A DNA stretch of 17,451 bases from Karstenula rhodostoma CBS 690.94. Its lineage: Eukaryota > Ascomycota > Dothideomycetes > Pleosporales > Didymosphaeriaceae. The position numbers and the translations under genes are program-made. The stretch covers positions 47,535 to 64,985 of the forward strand of contig MU001497.1 in the NCBI GenBank assembly GCA_010093485.1, written 5' to 3'. The notes under the pieces are model-generated. The model was not told where the DNA came from. It made no database searches and saw only the letters and a program-made list of their open reading frames with translations. Shown here piece after piece: positions 1-10,155 of this stretch; positions within the stretch are counted from its first letter, which is position 1; every line of letters starts with the position of its first letter.

Positions 1-135
1 TTAATAGAATAATTAGTATTAGTTAATAGGATATTAAGTATTAGTTAATAGAATAATTAGTATTAGTTAATAGATAAAATAATTAGTATTAGTTAATAAA
101 ATACTAGGTATTAGTTAATAAAATATTAGATATTA
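1..135. repeat. 22-bp tandem repeat at window edge
   Basis: A core reading GTATTAGTTAATA recurs at 16, 38, 60, 86 and 108, with a degenerate copy at about 129. The spacings are 22, 22, 26, 22 and 21 bp. The array reaches the left edge of the window and may continue outside. Copies differ mostly by G/A and C/T changes, as expected from RIP. Confidence 0.85.
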
Positions 136-630
136 TTATTTTATATATATACTACTTTTTATAAAATATATAATATATATTCTAGAATTTAATATACTTA
201 ATTTATTACTTTACTATTATTATTTTTATATAATTCTACTAGCTAGATAATATAATAGAGATTAGAAATAATATTCTTTTTATAGACTAACTTATAGAAC
301 TTATTATAGTCTAAAATATTAAGTTACTTAAAATTATATTTATTTTCCTCTAAAAGTAAAGGATTATTAGAAAATAGATTAAGTAAAAGTTTATAAATCT
401 TAATATCCTATAAAAGGTTAAAAATAAATATTTAAAAAATAGTTTTTTTATAAATCTAATAGCCTTTTATATTCTCGTTTAGATATAAAGTTATTAAATA
501 TAGATATATAAATAAAATATATTTAGACTATATTATTATAAATATTATAATTTCTAGTTAGTTAATTTCTAATATCTTAAATATACTAAAAGGGGGTTTA
601 ATATTCTTTATAGTATCTAGATTAATTAGT

Positions 631-706
631 ATTTTAATAGGTATATTTATAGTAATAGATATTTTAGTAAAAATATTCTTAGTAATAGATACTTTAATAG
701 AAGTAG
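631..706. repeat. 30-bp tandem repeat, 2.5 copies
   Basis: Units start at 631, 661 and 691. Each begins ATTTTA or ACTTTA, and the two full copies end AGTAATAGAT. The period is exactly 30 bp, a multiple of three, so this could be a repeat inside a former coding sequence, but the frame is not clear. Confidence 0.75.
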
Positions 707-879
707 CTATATATTAGATTATATAGTATATATTAACTATATAATTAGTATCTAGATAGTAAGAGTATTTATTTAAATATTTTTTATACTTATATCTTTT
801 TTTATTATAGGCTATATACTTATTAGATAATTAATAGTTTAATACTAAATAATCTAGATTACTATATTTATAGTATACT

Positions 880-1200
880 TAGTTAGAATATTTAGTTTAA
901 AAGTAACTAGATTATTTATACTAGTTATAGAGATAGCTAGGGTATTTAATTTAAAAATAGCTAGATTACTTATACTAGTTATAGAGATAGCTAGGATATT
1001 TAGCTTAAAAATAGCTAGATTACTTATATTAGTTATATATTTAGTTAGGGTATTAAGTTTAAAAGTAGCTAGATTACTTATATTTATTATAGAAAAATAG
1101 TAAATTTTTTCTATTAATAGACTTTTTTTTTATAAAAATATTATTTATATAGAGACTAGAAATATTATTATTTTATTATTAATTTTATTTTTAGTCTTAT
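880..1200 (-). pseudogene. Unidentified - strand coding relic with 18-residue repeats
   Basis: Read on the - strand, the 54-bp array gives about 70 codons without a stop, very unusual in a sequence where TAA and TAG are this common. It encodes an 18-residue repeat of the form SNLAxFKLNxLAxSITSI, four times. Before it, at roughly 1100-1200, the same strand carries Lys-, Ile- and Asn-rich sequence in a less certain frame. I do not recognise the family. The ends cannot be fixed, because start codons are gone and both flanks decay into stops. The exact 54-bp period and the open frame on only this strand are the evidence that it was translated. Alternatively it is a non-coding satellite that happens to lack stops. 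Confidence 0.4.
885..1092. repeat. 54-bp tandem repeat, four copies
   Basis: The octamer CTAGATTA recurs at 907, 961, 1015 and 1069, exactly 54 bp apart, inside longer similar units that share TTTAAAA(G/A)TA and TTATAG blocks. The period equals 18 codons. The middle units are the most alike and the outer ones have diverged. Confidence 0.9.
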
Positions 1201-1725
1201 TATTAGTATTATTAGCGGTATTCTTTTTTTTCTCTAAATAAATTATAAATATAGTAATACCTTTAGAAAACTTTTTTTTAGATAATAGGTAGCTAGTATT
1301 ATAAGTAATAAAATATACTACTAGACTATCTATAATAGTAATAGCTATATAGTAATTAATAATTTATTAGAGTATTTTTATATATAAAGAATATATCTTT
1401 AGTAATTTATAAAATAGGTAGGTATATATTTATAAAGTATAATTATAAAGACTTACTATACTAGTCTAGTATAAAATCTAAAAGTAAAAAGAAGATATTA
1501 AAATTAAAGGGACTATTTATAGAATTAAAAAAAGGGGTAAAAAAAAAAAAAGACTATTTAAGTATTTTAGTTATAAATAGAAAATTTATAGTTAGTATAA
1601 ATAAATAGGGACTATAAATACCCTAGTTATATAACTAATATAGGTATACCCTTTTTAGTAATTATATTACTTTAATAACTCGACTCCTAGCTATATTATT
1701 TAATAATTTAGTAAATTATTTATAA
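1200..1725. other. AT-rich stretch, no gene recognised
   Basis: I can assign no coding relic here. It contains an A-rich tract at about 1520-1552 with a G4 interruption. One of the few surviving TG dinucleotides lies just beyond, at 1751, in ACTGGCTA. Confidence 0.5.
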
Positions 1726-1855
1726 TTAATACTCTTTATTATATACTAACTGGCTAGATTTAAAATAGTTTCTATAATTTTATTTTACTCTCCCGTTTTA
1801 TAATAGAGTAATCTAGTATAATATTTTAAATTAATACTATCTATTATATACTAAC
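1726..1855. repeat. Direct repeat pair, 25 bp, 105 bp apart
   Basis: Positions 1726-1750 and 1831-1855 match at all but about two positions; both end TTATATACTAAC or TATATACTAAC. The flanking sequence is also loosely similar, which suggests a decayed duplication of about 105 bp. Confidence 0.6.
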
Positions 1856-2121
1856 TATTTAAATCTAAAAAAATATTTTTAATATATTTTCTACTTTTAC
1901 TCTATATTATAATACTAATTAGTTAGTTATATTTAAATATATAATTTTATACCCCTAAATAGTTCCCTTTATATTTTCTTTTTATATTATATTAATATTA
2001 TACTTTATATAAAATATATACTCTATATTTTAGTATAAAATAATATAATCTATTTAAGTATAACTAATTCCCTATTCTTAAATATATATTTACTAATTTC
2101 CTTCCTTTATATAATAGTAAT

Positions 2122-2160
2122 TTTAATATAATAGTTTAATATAATAGCTTAATATAATAT
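2122..2160. repeat. 13-bp tandem repeat, three copies
   Basis: The unit TTTAATATAATAG starts at 2122, 2135 and 2148; the third copy begins with C. It leads straight into the longer direct repeat at 2149-2193. Confidence 0.75.
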
Positions 2161-2373
2161 AAAGATTCTATACTTTATTTATTAATATAGACTTATATAG
2201 TTTTAGATAAAATTAATTTATTATATTATATATTTAGACTAATTAATATTACTTTATTTTATTTTCTATTATTAAGTATATATTTATATCTTCTTTATTA
2301 AGGTAATAGGAAGCTTACTATAATAGTTTAATATAATATAAAAATTTCTATACTCTATTTATTAATATAAACT
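2149..2373. repeat. Direct repeat pair, ~45 bp, 179 bp apart
   Basis: Positions 2149-2193 and 2328-2373 share TTAATATAATATAAA, then TCTATACT, then TATTTATTAATATA, with one small length difference. The pair lies in the A+T-rich region just upstream of the SNF2 ghost gene. It may be a decayed duplication or the remains of a short mobile element. Confidence 0.65.
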
Positions 2374-3024
2374 AGTATAGATTTATAAAAAGTTAGTTTA
2401 TAATTTAACTACTATACTCTAAATATTAGTCTATAATAAGGTAACTTTACTTTTTTAATTATTCTATTCTTAAGTATTTTTTTACTATTTACCTTTACCC
2501 TAGTAATAGAGAATATAACACGATTTAGTACTAATACTATATTAAATTATTTACTTCTTTAACTACCTATACTAACTAATATAAAAATATACTAATAAAC
2601 CTAATTTTATAATTTATTATTTATTATTAACTATTTTCTCTAGCTTTATATAGCTATTATATACTAAGTTTCTATAATACTACCTTTAATACTACTTAAT
2701 TAGGCCTAATTTACTACTTACTCTAAACCTATAGAGTTTAAGAATATTAATTATAAAACTATATTTAGCCTTATTACTAGTTAGTTTAAGGATATTAAAG
2801 AATAGCTAAGGGAGTATTATTTTATAATAAATTCTACTAATATATAATATAAAAACTATAAGTCCTTTTTTTAAAATACTTATACTACTCTAGTACTATA
2901 GAAAATCCCTATATTAAATATTTAAAAAATCCCTAATAATATATAGAAAGTACACGCCCTTTATATAATATTAAACTAGTATAATAAGCCTAAGTTTATA
3001 GTAAAAAAAACTACTCTAATAGTT

Positions 3025-3114
3025 AAGTCTAAATTATCTATTAAGCCTAAATTATTTATTAAGCCTAAATTATTTATTAAGTCTAAATTATTTATTAAGT
3101 AAAAGTTATCTATT
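3025..3114 (+). repeat. 18-bp coding repeat in SNF2 ghost gene
   Basis: Five exact-length units start at 3025, 3043, 3061, 3079 and 3097, each of the form AAG-C/TCT-AAA-TTA-T-T-ATT. In the gene's frame they read K-P/S-K-L-S/F-I; before RIP the Leu and Phe codons were probably Ser, and Lys may have been Glu. The repeat keeps the frame, as expected of a disordered linker upstream of the helicase domain. Confidence 0.85.
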
Positions 3115-3749
3115 ATATAAGTATTAGTCTAGAAGAATAAATCTAAATAAATAATAGTTTTAATTAAAAAACTAATTAATAAACTAATTAATAATATATA
3201 CTATAATTTATATAAAATTTCTATTTAGACTAAAATATATCCTTTATTTTATATCTAACTATAGTAAACTAAGTTTATATTTAACTTTATATAATATAAG
3301 ATATTAGATAAACTAACTAAATTTAGTATTATTAATATATTTTAGATTAGTAATACTAATAGAATATAATAGATACTATTAATAGAAAAAGCTAATATAT
3401 TATTTAAAACTATATAAAATTATTATATTTATATATAAAAGGTAAAGAAAAAGTATATTTTTATTTAAATCTATATAATTTTTAATATTATAATTTAAGA
3501 ACTTTTAAATTTTAGTTTTAGTAAGGCTACTATATTTACTATTCCATTTCTAGAGTTACTAGAAAGTAATAAAATTAGTATAGTAATAAAAGTAAAAGTA
3601 AAATAAAATAAAAATATACTATTATTTTTATCTTATAAATACTATTAGATAAATTTAAAAACTAGTTATCTAATTACTAAAAACTATAAAATAGATAAAA
3701 TAAAGCCTTTTACTTATTATATAAAAAATAATTTAGTTATAAATAGTAT

Positions 3750-4065
3750 ATCTATAAATAGCCTTATTATATTATTTAATAACCTTATAGATAATAATAG
3801 TAATAACTCTAATAGAATATATATTATTTTAGATAATATAAATAATTAAAATTTAAATAGCTATATTCTTAATAAAGGTTAGATTAATTTAAATAGTAAT
3901 ACTAATATATTATAGTATAGTTTTAGTTCTACTTATAACTAAGTAGTTAAAAATATTATATATATAAATACTATTACTATATTATCTAGTAATCTTATAG
4001 GTAATAATAATAGTAACTCTAATAAGATATATAATAATCTAGATAATATAAATAATAAAAACCCT
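3750..4065 (+). repeat. Internal 70-codon duplication in SNF2 ghost gene
   Basis: Positions 3750-3855 and 3960-4065 are similar and exactly 210 bp apart, so the reading frame is kept. The two peptide copies read LFNNLIDNNSNNSNRIY and LSSNLIGNNNSNSNKIY, each followed shortly by LDNINN. Asn is abundant and some of it was probably Asp or Ser before RIP. This marks a low-complexity, probably disordered N-terminal region. Confidence 0.75.
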
Positions 4066-4707
4066 ACTAGTAATATTATTAGTAAACCTCTAATTAATAG
4101 TAATAAGTACTTTTCTCCCTTATATACTTATAGTAATCTTAATATAGTTATAACTAATACTAAGAAAAATAACTAGAATAAAAACCTTTTTAGTAATTAT
4201 AATTTAATTTAGTTTATTTATAATTTCTATAATAGTTATAAATTCCTTAGATTTAAAAAAAATATTAACTTTAGAGGACCGAGTACCTAGAATCTCGATT
4301 TAAGTAAGGAAAAGACTATTTTAATTAATAGTAAGTCTAAAATTAATAGTAATACCCCTCTAGTCTAGTATATTTTATATTATAAAAAAAAATACTTCTA
4401 CTTAGTCTATAATATAGAAGATAAGAAATATCTATTTAAAAACCCTAATAATAATTATAAAAACTAGGTAGTACTATATAATAATATTAATAAAGATAAA
4501 ATAATTAAATTTAAAAATAATAATTATAACGATTATAATAGTATATTTCTAATTTTCTAAATATTTAAAAAGCTTATACTAGTTAAAAAGTATATAAAAA
4601 TTTATTTAGAAATAGTATAATAAAAATTAGAAATACTCCCTTAGTTTAGTAAAGATAAATTAAGATAGACTAATAATATTCTCTTTAAGTACTTTAGACT
4701 AGTAAAG

Positions 4708-4830
4708 GGTATTAAAATTAAACCCTATTAGATTCTCTTTATTATAGAGACCTTTTAGCTAGAGTATATAATAGTAGGTAATAATATTTATAATAATAAA
4801 CTAAATATAAATAAAATTATTAAATTTATA
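4708..4830 (+). other. SNF2 N-terminal lobe: Q-region and motif I relic
   Basis: GIKIKPY* (4708-4731) corresponds to the conserved stretch before motif I, with the stop standing for Gln. Motif I follows: L-N-I-N-K-I at 4801-4818 corresponds to L-G-x-G-K-T, the phosphate-binding loop. Later in the frame, near 5410-5460, a hydrophobic run ILIILNYFINI* resembles the motif Ia region (ILIVxPxxLxxxW). Both Gly of the loop now read Asn, so the protein could not bind ATP even if translated. Confidence 0.7.
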
Positions 4831-6559
4831 CTTAAAATAGTTATTATAAAGTATTATAAAATTAACTATACTATAATTATATAGTATTAAATCTATAGAG
4901 ACTTCTTATAATATTTAATACTAAATATATTTAATAAATCTATTTACCCCTTATAAAACTTATTACTAATTACCTATTAGTATATACTATATTACTATAA
5001 AACTATATACTTAAATAAAACTTTTAAAATTAGTAATATATTAATTATTATTCTATATAATACTTTTAATAGCTTTAAATATAATATTTAAATACTTTTT
5101 AAGAGTAGCTAGTTTTTTAAGAGCTATTCTAGACTTAGGTTTACTTTTAAATTAAATATAAAGGGTATATAAATATCTAATAAATAAAACTAGTATAGTT
5201 CTTTTAATACTAAAGAGGTTAGTATATATACTTAGTATTATACTTAAAAATAACTTTACCTATATAGGACTATTCTAAAGGAGAATTATATATAAATAAA
5301 TATATTTAAAATTTAATATAGAATAGTATAGTTAAATATTATTTTAAAATTTATAAAGACTAAAATTATAAAAATTAGGTTTACTAATAGTTATATACTA
5401 GCTATAGTTTCTAATCTTATTATTCTAATTATACTAAACTATTTTATAAATATTTAGGTTAAGTTTAGCTTATTAATCTAGGTTAAGGGGGTTAAGATAA
5501 AACCTAATAGTAGAATTCTAGTCTTAAATACTAATTACTTAAAGGCCTATCTATATAATATATAACTCCTTATAATTAAGTTTTTAATATAAAATAAGTT
5601 TTATAAGGATATAAATAATATTTAATAATAAATAATTTTTAACTTTATTTATAATTCCTTTTATACTATATATAGTATCTACCTAATTATATAAAATATA
5701 TTTAGTATACTAACTTATTCTAATTAAATTAGATATTATATTTTTTATACTTTAGAACTCTATTAGTCTAAATAGGTAAGTATAAAAGGTATATACTAAA
5801 TTCTCTAATAGTTAGATTCTATATCTAGAGTAAAGATATTTAATATATTAGGGAAATTAATTATAAAAATAATTAGTAATATAAATATAAAGTATAATAA
5901 ATTATAATAATTAAACTATTATAAAGTAATTATAAAGATAGTAGTATTTATTATACTACTTTTTATAATTATATAGCCTTTTAATATCCTTTAGTATAAT
6001 AGTAAGCCTATTATTAATATAAAAATAAAATTAATCTATAAAAAAATTATTATAAGGCTAAATAAAAATAAGAGGTACTAGATTATAAAGGGGGAAAATA
6101 TACTAAATACTAAGGTTAAATATAAATATAAAAAGGATTATATAAAATATAATAAAAATAAACTTAGAGTTAAATTTATAAAAGGTAAATAAACTAGTAT
6201 ATATAACTATATTACTACTATAAATATAATAAATATAGTATAATTAGTATATTAGTAATAGAATAAAAAGGATAAATAAGGGAAATCTAGTAAGTTTATT
6301 AAAAACTATAATTTACTTAAATTTCTAGCTTTTCTATATAATCCTAATATATAGAGAAAGCTACTAGAAATATATAATATAAAAAATAATATAAAATAGT
6401 TAATAGAGAAAAAACTCCTATATAAGATTATAAAGATAAAGTACTAAAATAAAAAGTCTAATAAAATTATTATAAAAATTTTATAACTAAATATTACTAA
6501 AATAGTTAATACCCTTATATTTAAAAAGTTTAAAAAAAATAATATTTATACCTATACCT

Positions 6560-6800
6560 CTATAATAATAGAGAAAAAGTATAGCCTTACTTTAAATCTT
6601 TTTTAAGAAAATAAATCTAATAGTCCTTAAATTATAATATTAATATTAGAAATAGGTAGTATAGGGTTAAATCTATAGTCTACTAATTATATTATTTTCT
6701 AGGAACTAAATTATAGTATTTAAAAGTTTAAATAGCTCTTTACTAGGGTTTATTATTAAGGTTAAATAAAAGAGGAATACTATATATATATACTTATTAA
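6560..6800 (+). other. SNF2 C-terminal lobe: motifs V and VI
   Basis: From about 6640 the frame reads ILEIGSIGLNL*STNYIIF, the SNF2 pattern ILxxxxxGLNLQxAxxVI. Then ELNYSI*KF occupies the place of the D/E-x-x-W/Y-N-P element, and motif VI follows at 6733-6765. All Gln and Arg positions of QxxxRxxRxGQ that have changed became TAG, TAA or TAT, exactly as RIP would produce. This is the strongest family evidence in the gene. Confidence 0.88.
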
Positions 6801-7299
6801 TAATATATTATTTTTAAAAACGTAACTAGACTACTAGATAGAATTAATAAAAGTATTTAAAGATATTATAAATAGAGGTATTAATCTATATAATACTAGT
6901 ATCTACTAGTAGAATAAAAAAATTTAATAATAGTAAACTATAAAATAAAGTATACTAAATAGTTTTCTAGTTATTTATTAGTTTAAATTATCTCTTTTAT
7001 AGGTTTTTACTTATAAGAAGGGTAACTATTAACTAGAAAATATAGTATATATATAATAACTTTAGATTTTAATTTTATAAATAGATAGCTTTTTTTTATC
7101 TAATATATTTCCTTATACTTTTATCTATCTACTCTAGAATCGTGTTTATTACTTAATTATTCTATTTATAACTTTCTATCTATTCTAGTAAAAAATATTA
7201 ATATAATTAGTAATTAATTAAATAGTTATATAGAAAACTTATTTAGGAATCTAGAAATAATATATTATATAGATATTATTTACTTAGTATTAGTATAGT

Positions 7300-7560
7300 A
7301 AAACTTTCTATTAACTCGTCTCTATTTATAAAGTTTACTAGTAATTAATAATATTTTCTATTAGTTTATCTTAGTTTATAGAATATATTAGTATAAGGAT
7401 TTAAAAAATATTTTACTTCTCCTTAATTTATAGAATCTACTAGTATTTAATAATATATTTTAAAAGATTACTTTAGTTTATAGAGTTTACTAGTATTATA
7501 TAGTACTTTCTATTAGTTTACCTTAGTTTATAAAGTATATTATTAACTAAAAACCTTACT
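7300..7560 (+). repeat. Left inverted-repeat arm: five ~50-bp tandem units
   Basis: The element TTTATA followed by A/G-A-x-T-x-T-A recurs at 7325, 7375, 7427, 7477 and 7527, i.e. every 50-52 bp. Each is preceded by CTTAG or CTTAA and often by TTTCTATTA. The same unit appears reversed at 8380-8600. Confidence 0.85.
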
Positions 7561-7569
7561 AGTAACTAC

Positions 7570-8375
7570 TAACTTTATTAAAACTATTATTAAGAATTTT
7601 AAAGTCTTTATATTTAATACTTTTTTATACTTAGTATAATAGATATTTACTTTCTATAATATAAATAATAATACTATTAATATTATTATAAATAAATATA
7701 AATTAGTAATAGTTTATACTAAATAGGGGTAATATATATAACTTTTAAAGAGGCTCTAAATCTACTATAAGGGTTATAGAGCTTAGTTTCCTTATAGGGC
7801 TAATATATTACTCGATAACTAGTTAATAAAAAGTTATATTAATTAATTTCTAATAGACTCTATAAACTAATATAACTTAAATAACCCTAAATAAGGATAA
7901 ACCTAATAAGGAAATTAATTACTATAATACTAAATATACTAATAATAGAAAACTATTTACTATCTTCTATTTTTATTATTACTCCTTAAATAAGTTATTT
8001 TTAATATAGAAGTAATATTTTTAATAGAGTCTTTTAAGAATTTATATATTATTAAATATACTCTAGAGCCTATTAACTTAATTAAATATAATAATAAAAT
8101 AATCTAGACTTTAAATTTAAAATAGTTTTAGTATATATTTATTTATTAGAAATACTAGAAGAAGGACTAATAATAATTTAAGTATAAGTAGTCTAGATTA
8201 GAAACTATAACTAGAGATAATAATATAATTAGAAATAATAATATTAAGATATTCTAGATAATAGATTTAAAAAAGGAATAATATAAATAATAGAGGCCTA
8301 TATAAAGTAATAAGTACTAGATACTATAAATTTTTAAAAACTTAAAGATTTTAATTCTAAAGGTAAAATATAGTA
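7570..8375. other. Central segment between inverted arms
   Basis: I find no recognisable gene. At 7832-7883 the sequence AAGTTATATTA is followed about 30 bp later by its near-perfect reverse complement, a possible small hairpin. The segment is as RIP-saturated as the rest. If it once held a transposase gene, I cannot see it. Confidence 0.5.
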
Positions 8376-8379
8376 TTCT

Positions 8380-8600
8380 ATAAAATTATAGTAGATTCTA
8401 TATACTAAAATAAGTTAATAGAAATTTATACTAAATTATAGTAGGGTTAAATAATAGTAAATTCTATAAATTAAGGTAAGTTAATAGAAAATTTAATTAA
8501 GTACTAATAAATTCTATAGACTAAAGTAATATTATAAAAAATACTATTAAATACTAGTAGATTTTATAAACTAAGGAAAGGTAAAAATAAAAAGTTATAA
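8380..8600 (-). repeat. Right inverted-repeat arm: four reversed ~50-bp units
   Basis: Reversed copies of the left-arm unit are anchored at 8397, 8463, 8513 and 8563, spaced 66, 50 and 50 bp. The reverse complement of the last one reads CTTAGTTTATAAAATCTACT, matching left-arm units such as the one at 7427. With the left arm this makes an inverted repeat built of tandem subrepeats around an ~0.8-kb centre. Confidence 0.85.
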
Positions 8601-8609
8601 TACTTTATA

Positions 8610-9235
8610 ATAGAGAATACCTTTAATTTCTTTAATTTTTAAAACTAAGGGAGTAAGGATTATTTATTTAGAATCTTAGTAAAGAGTAAGGGCTATAGTA
8701 TTTAAAATATAATAAAGAGAATAAGAATAATAAAAATAAAGATATATTTATACTAGCTTATATATTATACTAATAAAGTCTAGTTAATATATATATAATA
8801 TATTATATAAGGGAATACTATATTATAAACCTATTCTAAGTAGTTATTTAAACCTAGAATTTATATTATTTTTTTCTATATTTTTATTACTTTATAATTA
8901 TTAAAATAATTACTATAAGTCTAATATAAACTCTATTACCTCTAAAACTTAGTATATTTTTATATTATATCTACTCTATTTATAGTTAAGATAAAAAGAA
9001 TTTATATTTTTAATTAGTAATATTATATTATTAAACTAGTAGTAATATCTATTATAATAAGTTAATTAGAAAATTACTAGTTTATAAATAACTTTAGTAT
9101 ATAGAGTAAAAGTATAAATATTCTAATAAATAATAGAAAGTATATAAACTACTACTACTATTAATTAAAAGAACCTCTAAAAAAAAGTTATTTACTTTTT
9201 AAATAAAATTACTACTAGACTTAGCTATAAAATAT
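8610..9235. other. AT-rich stretch, no gene recognised
   Basis: I see no feature here beyond general RIP decay. No frame on either strand is clearly depleted of stops, and I noticed no tandem repeat. Confidence 0.5.
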
Positions 9236-9239
9236 TCTA

Positions 9240-9693
9240 TTATATTATATAAAATTTATATTATCTCTATTAAATACTATTTATATTCTCTACTTACTAC
9301 TTAATTAAGAATTCTAAAATATTAAGAGTCTTTTATAACTTTAATTTAACTTATTATTAGCTTTTTTTTTCTAGTACTTAGAGTATTTAATAGTATATAC
9401 ACGACCTTATTTATTACCTACTAAAAGTTAACTATTTTCTAATAAAAAAAAGATACTAACTCTAGTAATAGAGGTAATATATTCTTACTAATAAAAGGCC
9501 TTTTATATAGGGTATTATTTAGTTTTAAAATTATATATAAAATTTTATATCTAGGTAGTATTTTATATAAATAGGCTTTTAATAGTTTTAAATTATTTTT
9601 TTTATTAATATATATAGAAATATATATTATATATAAAAGGGGGTCTATAGATAAATATTTTAGTATTACTATAGATTTAAAATATACTATTAT
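9240..9693 (-). pseudogene. Unidentified - strand coding relic
   Basis: From 9693 down to 9442 one - strand frame has 84 codons without a stop, against roughly one stop in seven or eight codons in unselected sequence of this composition. It then continues with fewer stops than expected to about 9240. The peptide is rich in Lys, Leu and Tyr, with phrases such as LKAYLYKILPRYKI, LKLNNTLYKRP and later STRKKKAN. The LKLNNTLY stretch faintly recalls the LNKALYG motif of Ty1/copia reverse transcriptases, but the surrounding motifs do not follow, so I do not make that call. It lies downstream of the RecQ ghost on the same strand and could be a separate gene or a frame-shifted C-terminal part of it. 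Confidence 0.4.
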
Positions 9694-9699
9694 CTAGTT

Positions 9700-10155
9700 T
9701 TAACCTTAGTTAAATTAGACTTCTATCCCTTTTTATCTTAAACTTATATACCTATCTTTACTCTTTTACTATTAGTAGTTATTACTATAAGTCTAGTAAA
9801 AAATAGATTTTATAAAACTATAATAGATTTAATAGTATTTAACTAATATAGTTATAGAAATATAGAAATATAAGTTATAAAAAATATATAATAAAATCTA
9901 TTATTTTTAACCTATTATAATTAGCTAGAAATATATATTCTAGCTATAGTATCTTAATAGGGCTATATACTATCTAGAGTACTATCTAGAGGTTCTATAA
10001 TATATATTAATATTAGTATATAATATAATTATTCTATTTACTAAGGAATATATTATCTTTATTTTACTAGTAATTATATAAATATAGTAGAAGTAGATAT
10101 AAATAATAATAGTATAGTAGAGTTTTATTATTTATCTAGTTATATAGTAAATAAA
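9700..10155. other. AT-rich stretch, end of RecQ ghost uncertain
   Basis: Stops become frequent on the - strand here and no motif is visible. The 3' end of the RecQ ghost gene lies somewhere near 10160-10270 or is blurred into this stretch. Confidence 0.4.

Larger units (their letters stand above)
2515..6927 (+). pseudogene. RIP-destroyed SNF2-family helicase gene
   Basis: SNF2 proteins are nuclear DNA-dependent ATPases that remodel chromatin or act in repair. One reading frame runs the full 4.4 kb (about 1,470 codons) with no frameshift; its stops are only TAA/TAG, as RIP makes from Gln, Trp and Arg codons. The N-terminal half has Lys-Pro-Lys hexapeptides (3025-3114) and a 70-codon duplication. 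The helicase part begins near 4708 with GIKIKPY*, where SNF2 proteins have a conserved Gln. A motif I relic NKLNINKI (4795-4818) stands for D-E-L-G-x-G-K-T. The C-terminal lobe shows GSIGLNL (6655-6675) and motif VI (6733-6765), read as Q-L-F-A-R-V-Y-R-Q-G-Q. The start is uncertain: the ATA at 2515, followed by ACACGA, is the best decayed ATG, but anything between about 2460 and 2730 is possible. The frame ends among clustered stops at 6925-6936. The exact subfamily is not resolved. Confidence 0.88.
7300..8600. mobile_element. Possible foldback-type element
   Basis: The two arms of tandem ~50-bp units in opposite orientation, about 1.3 kb overall, resemble foldback elements, whose long inverted ends consist of short tandem repeats. 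I see no clear target-site duplication and no transposase. It lies between the 3' ends of the two convergent helicase ghosts. It could instead be part of a larger subtelomeric unit. Confidence 0.4.

Noticed and set aside
1..135. Decayed telomere repeat.
   Set aside because: The 22-bp unit has no TTAGGG-like periodicity of 6 bp, even allowing for G-to-A changes.
885..1092. CRISPR-like array, because of regular spacing.
   Set aside because: The units are contiguous tandem repeats without unique spacers, in a eukaryotic RIP-affected context.
9440..9755. Possible Ty1/copia reverse transcriptase on the - strand (KIKRD and LNNTLY phrases).
   Set aside because: The phrases are in different frames, spacing does not fit and the catalytic YVDD region was not found.
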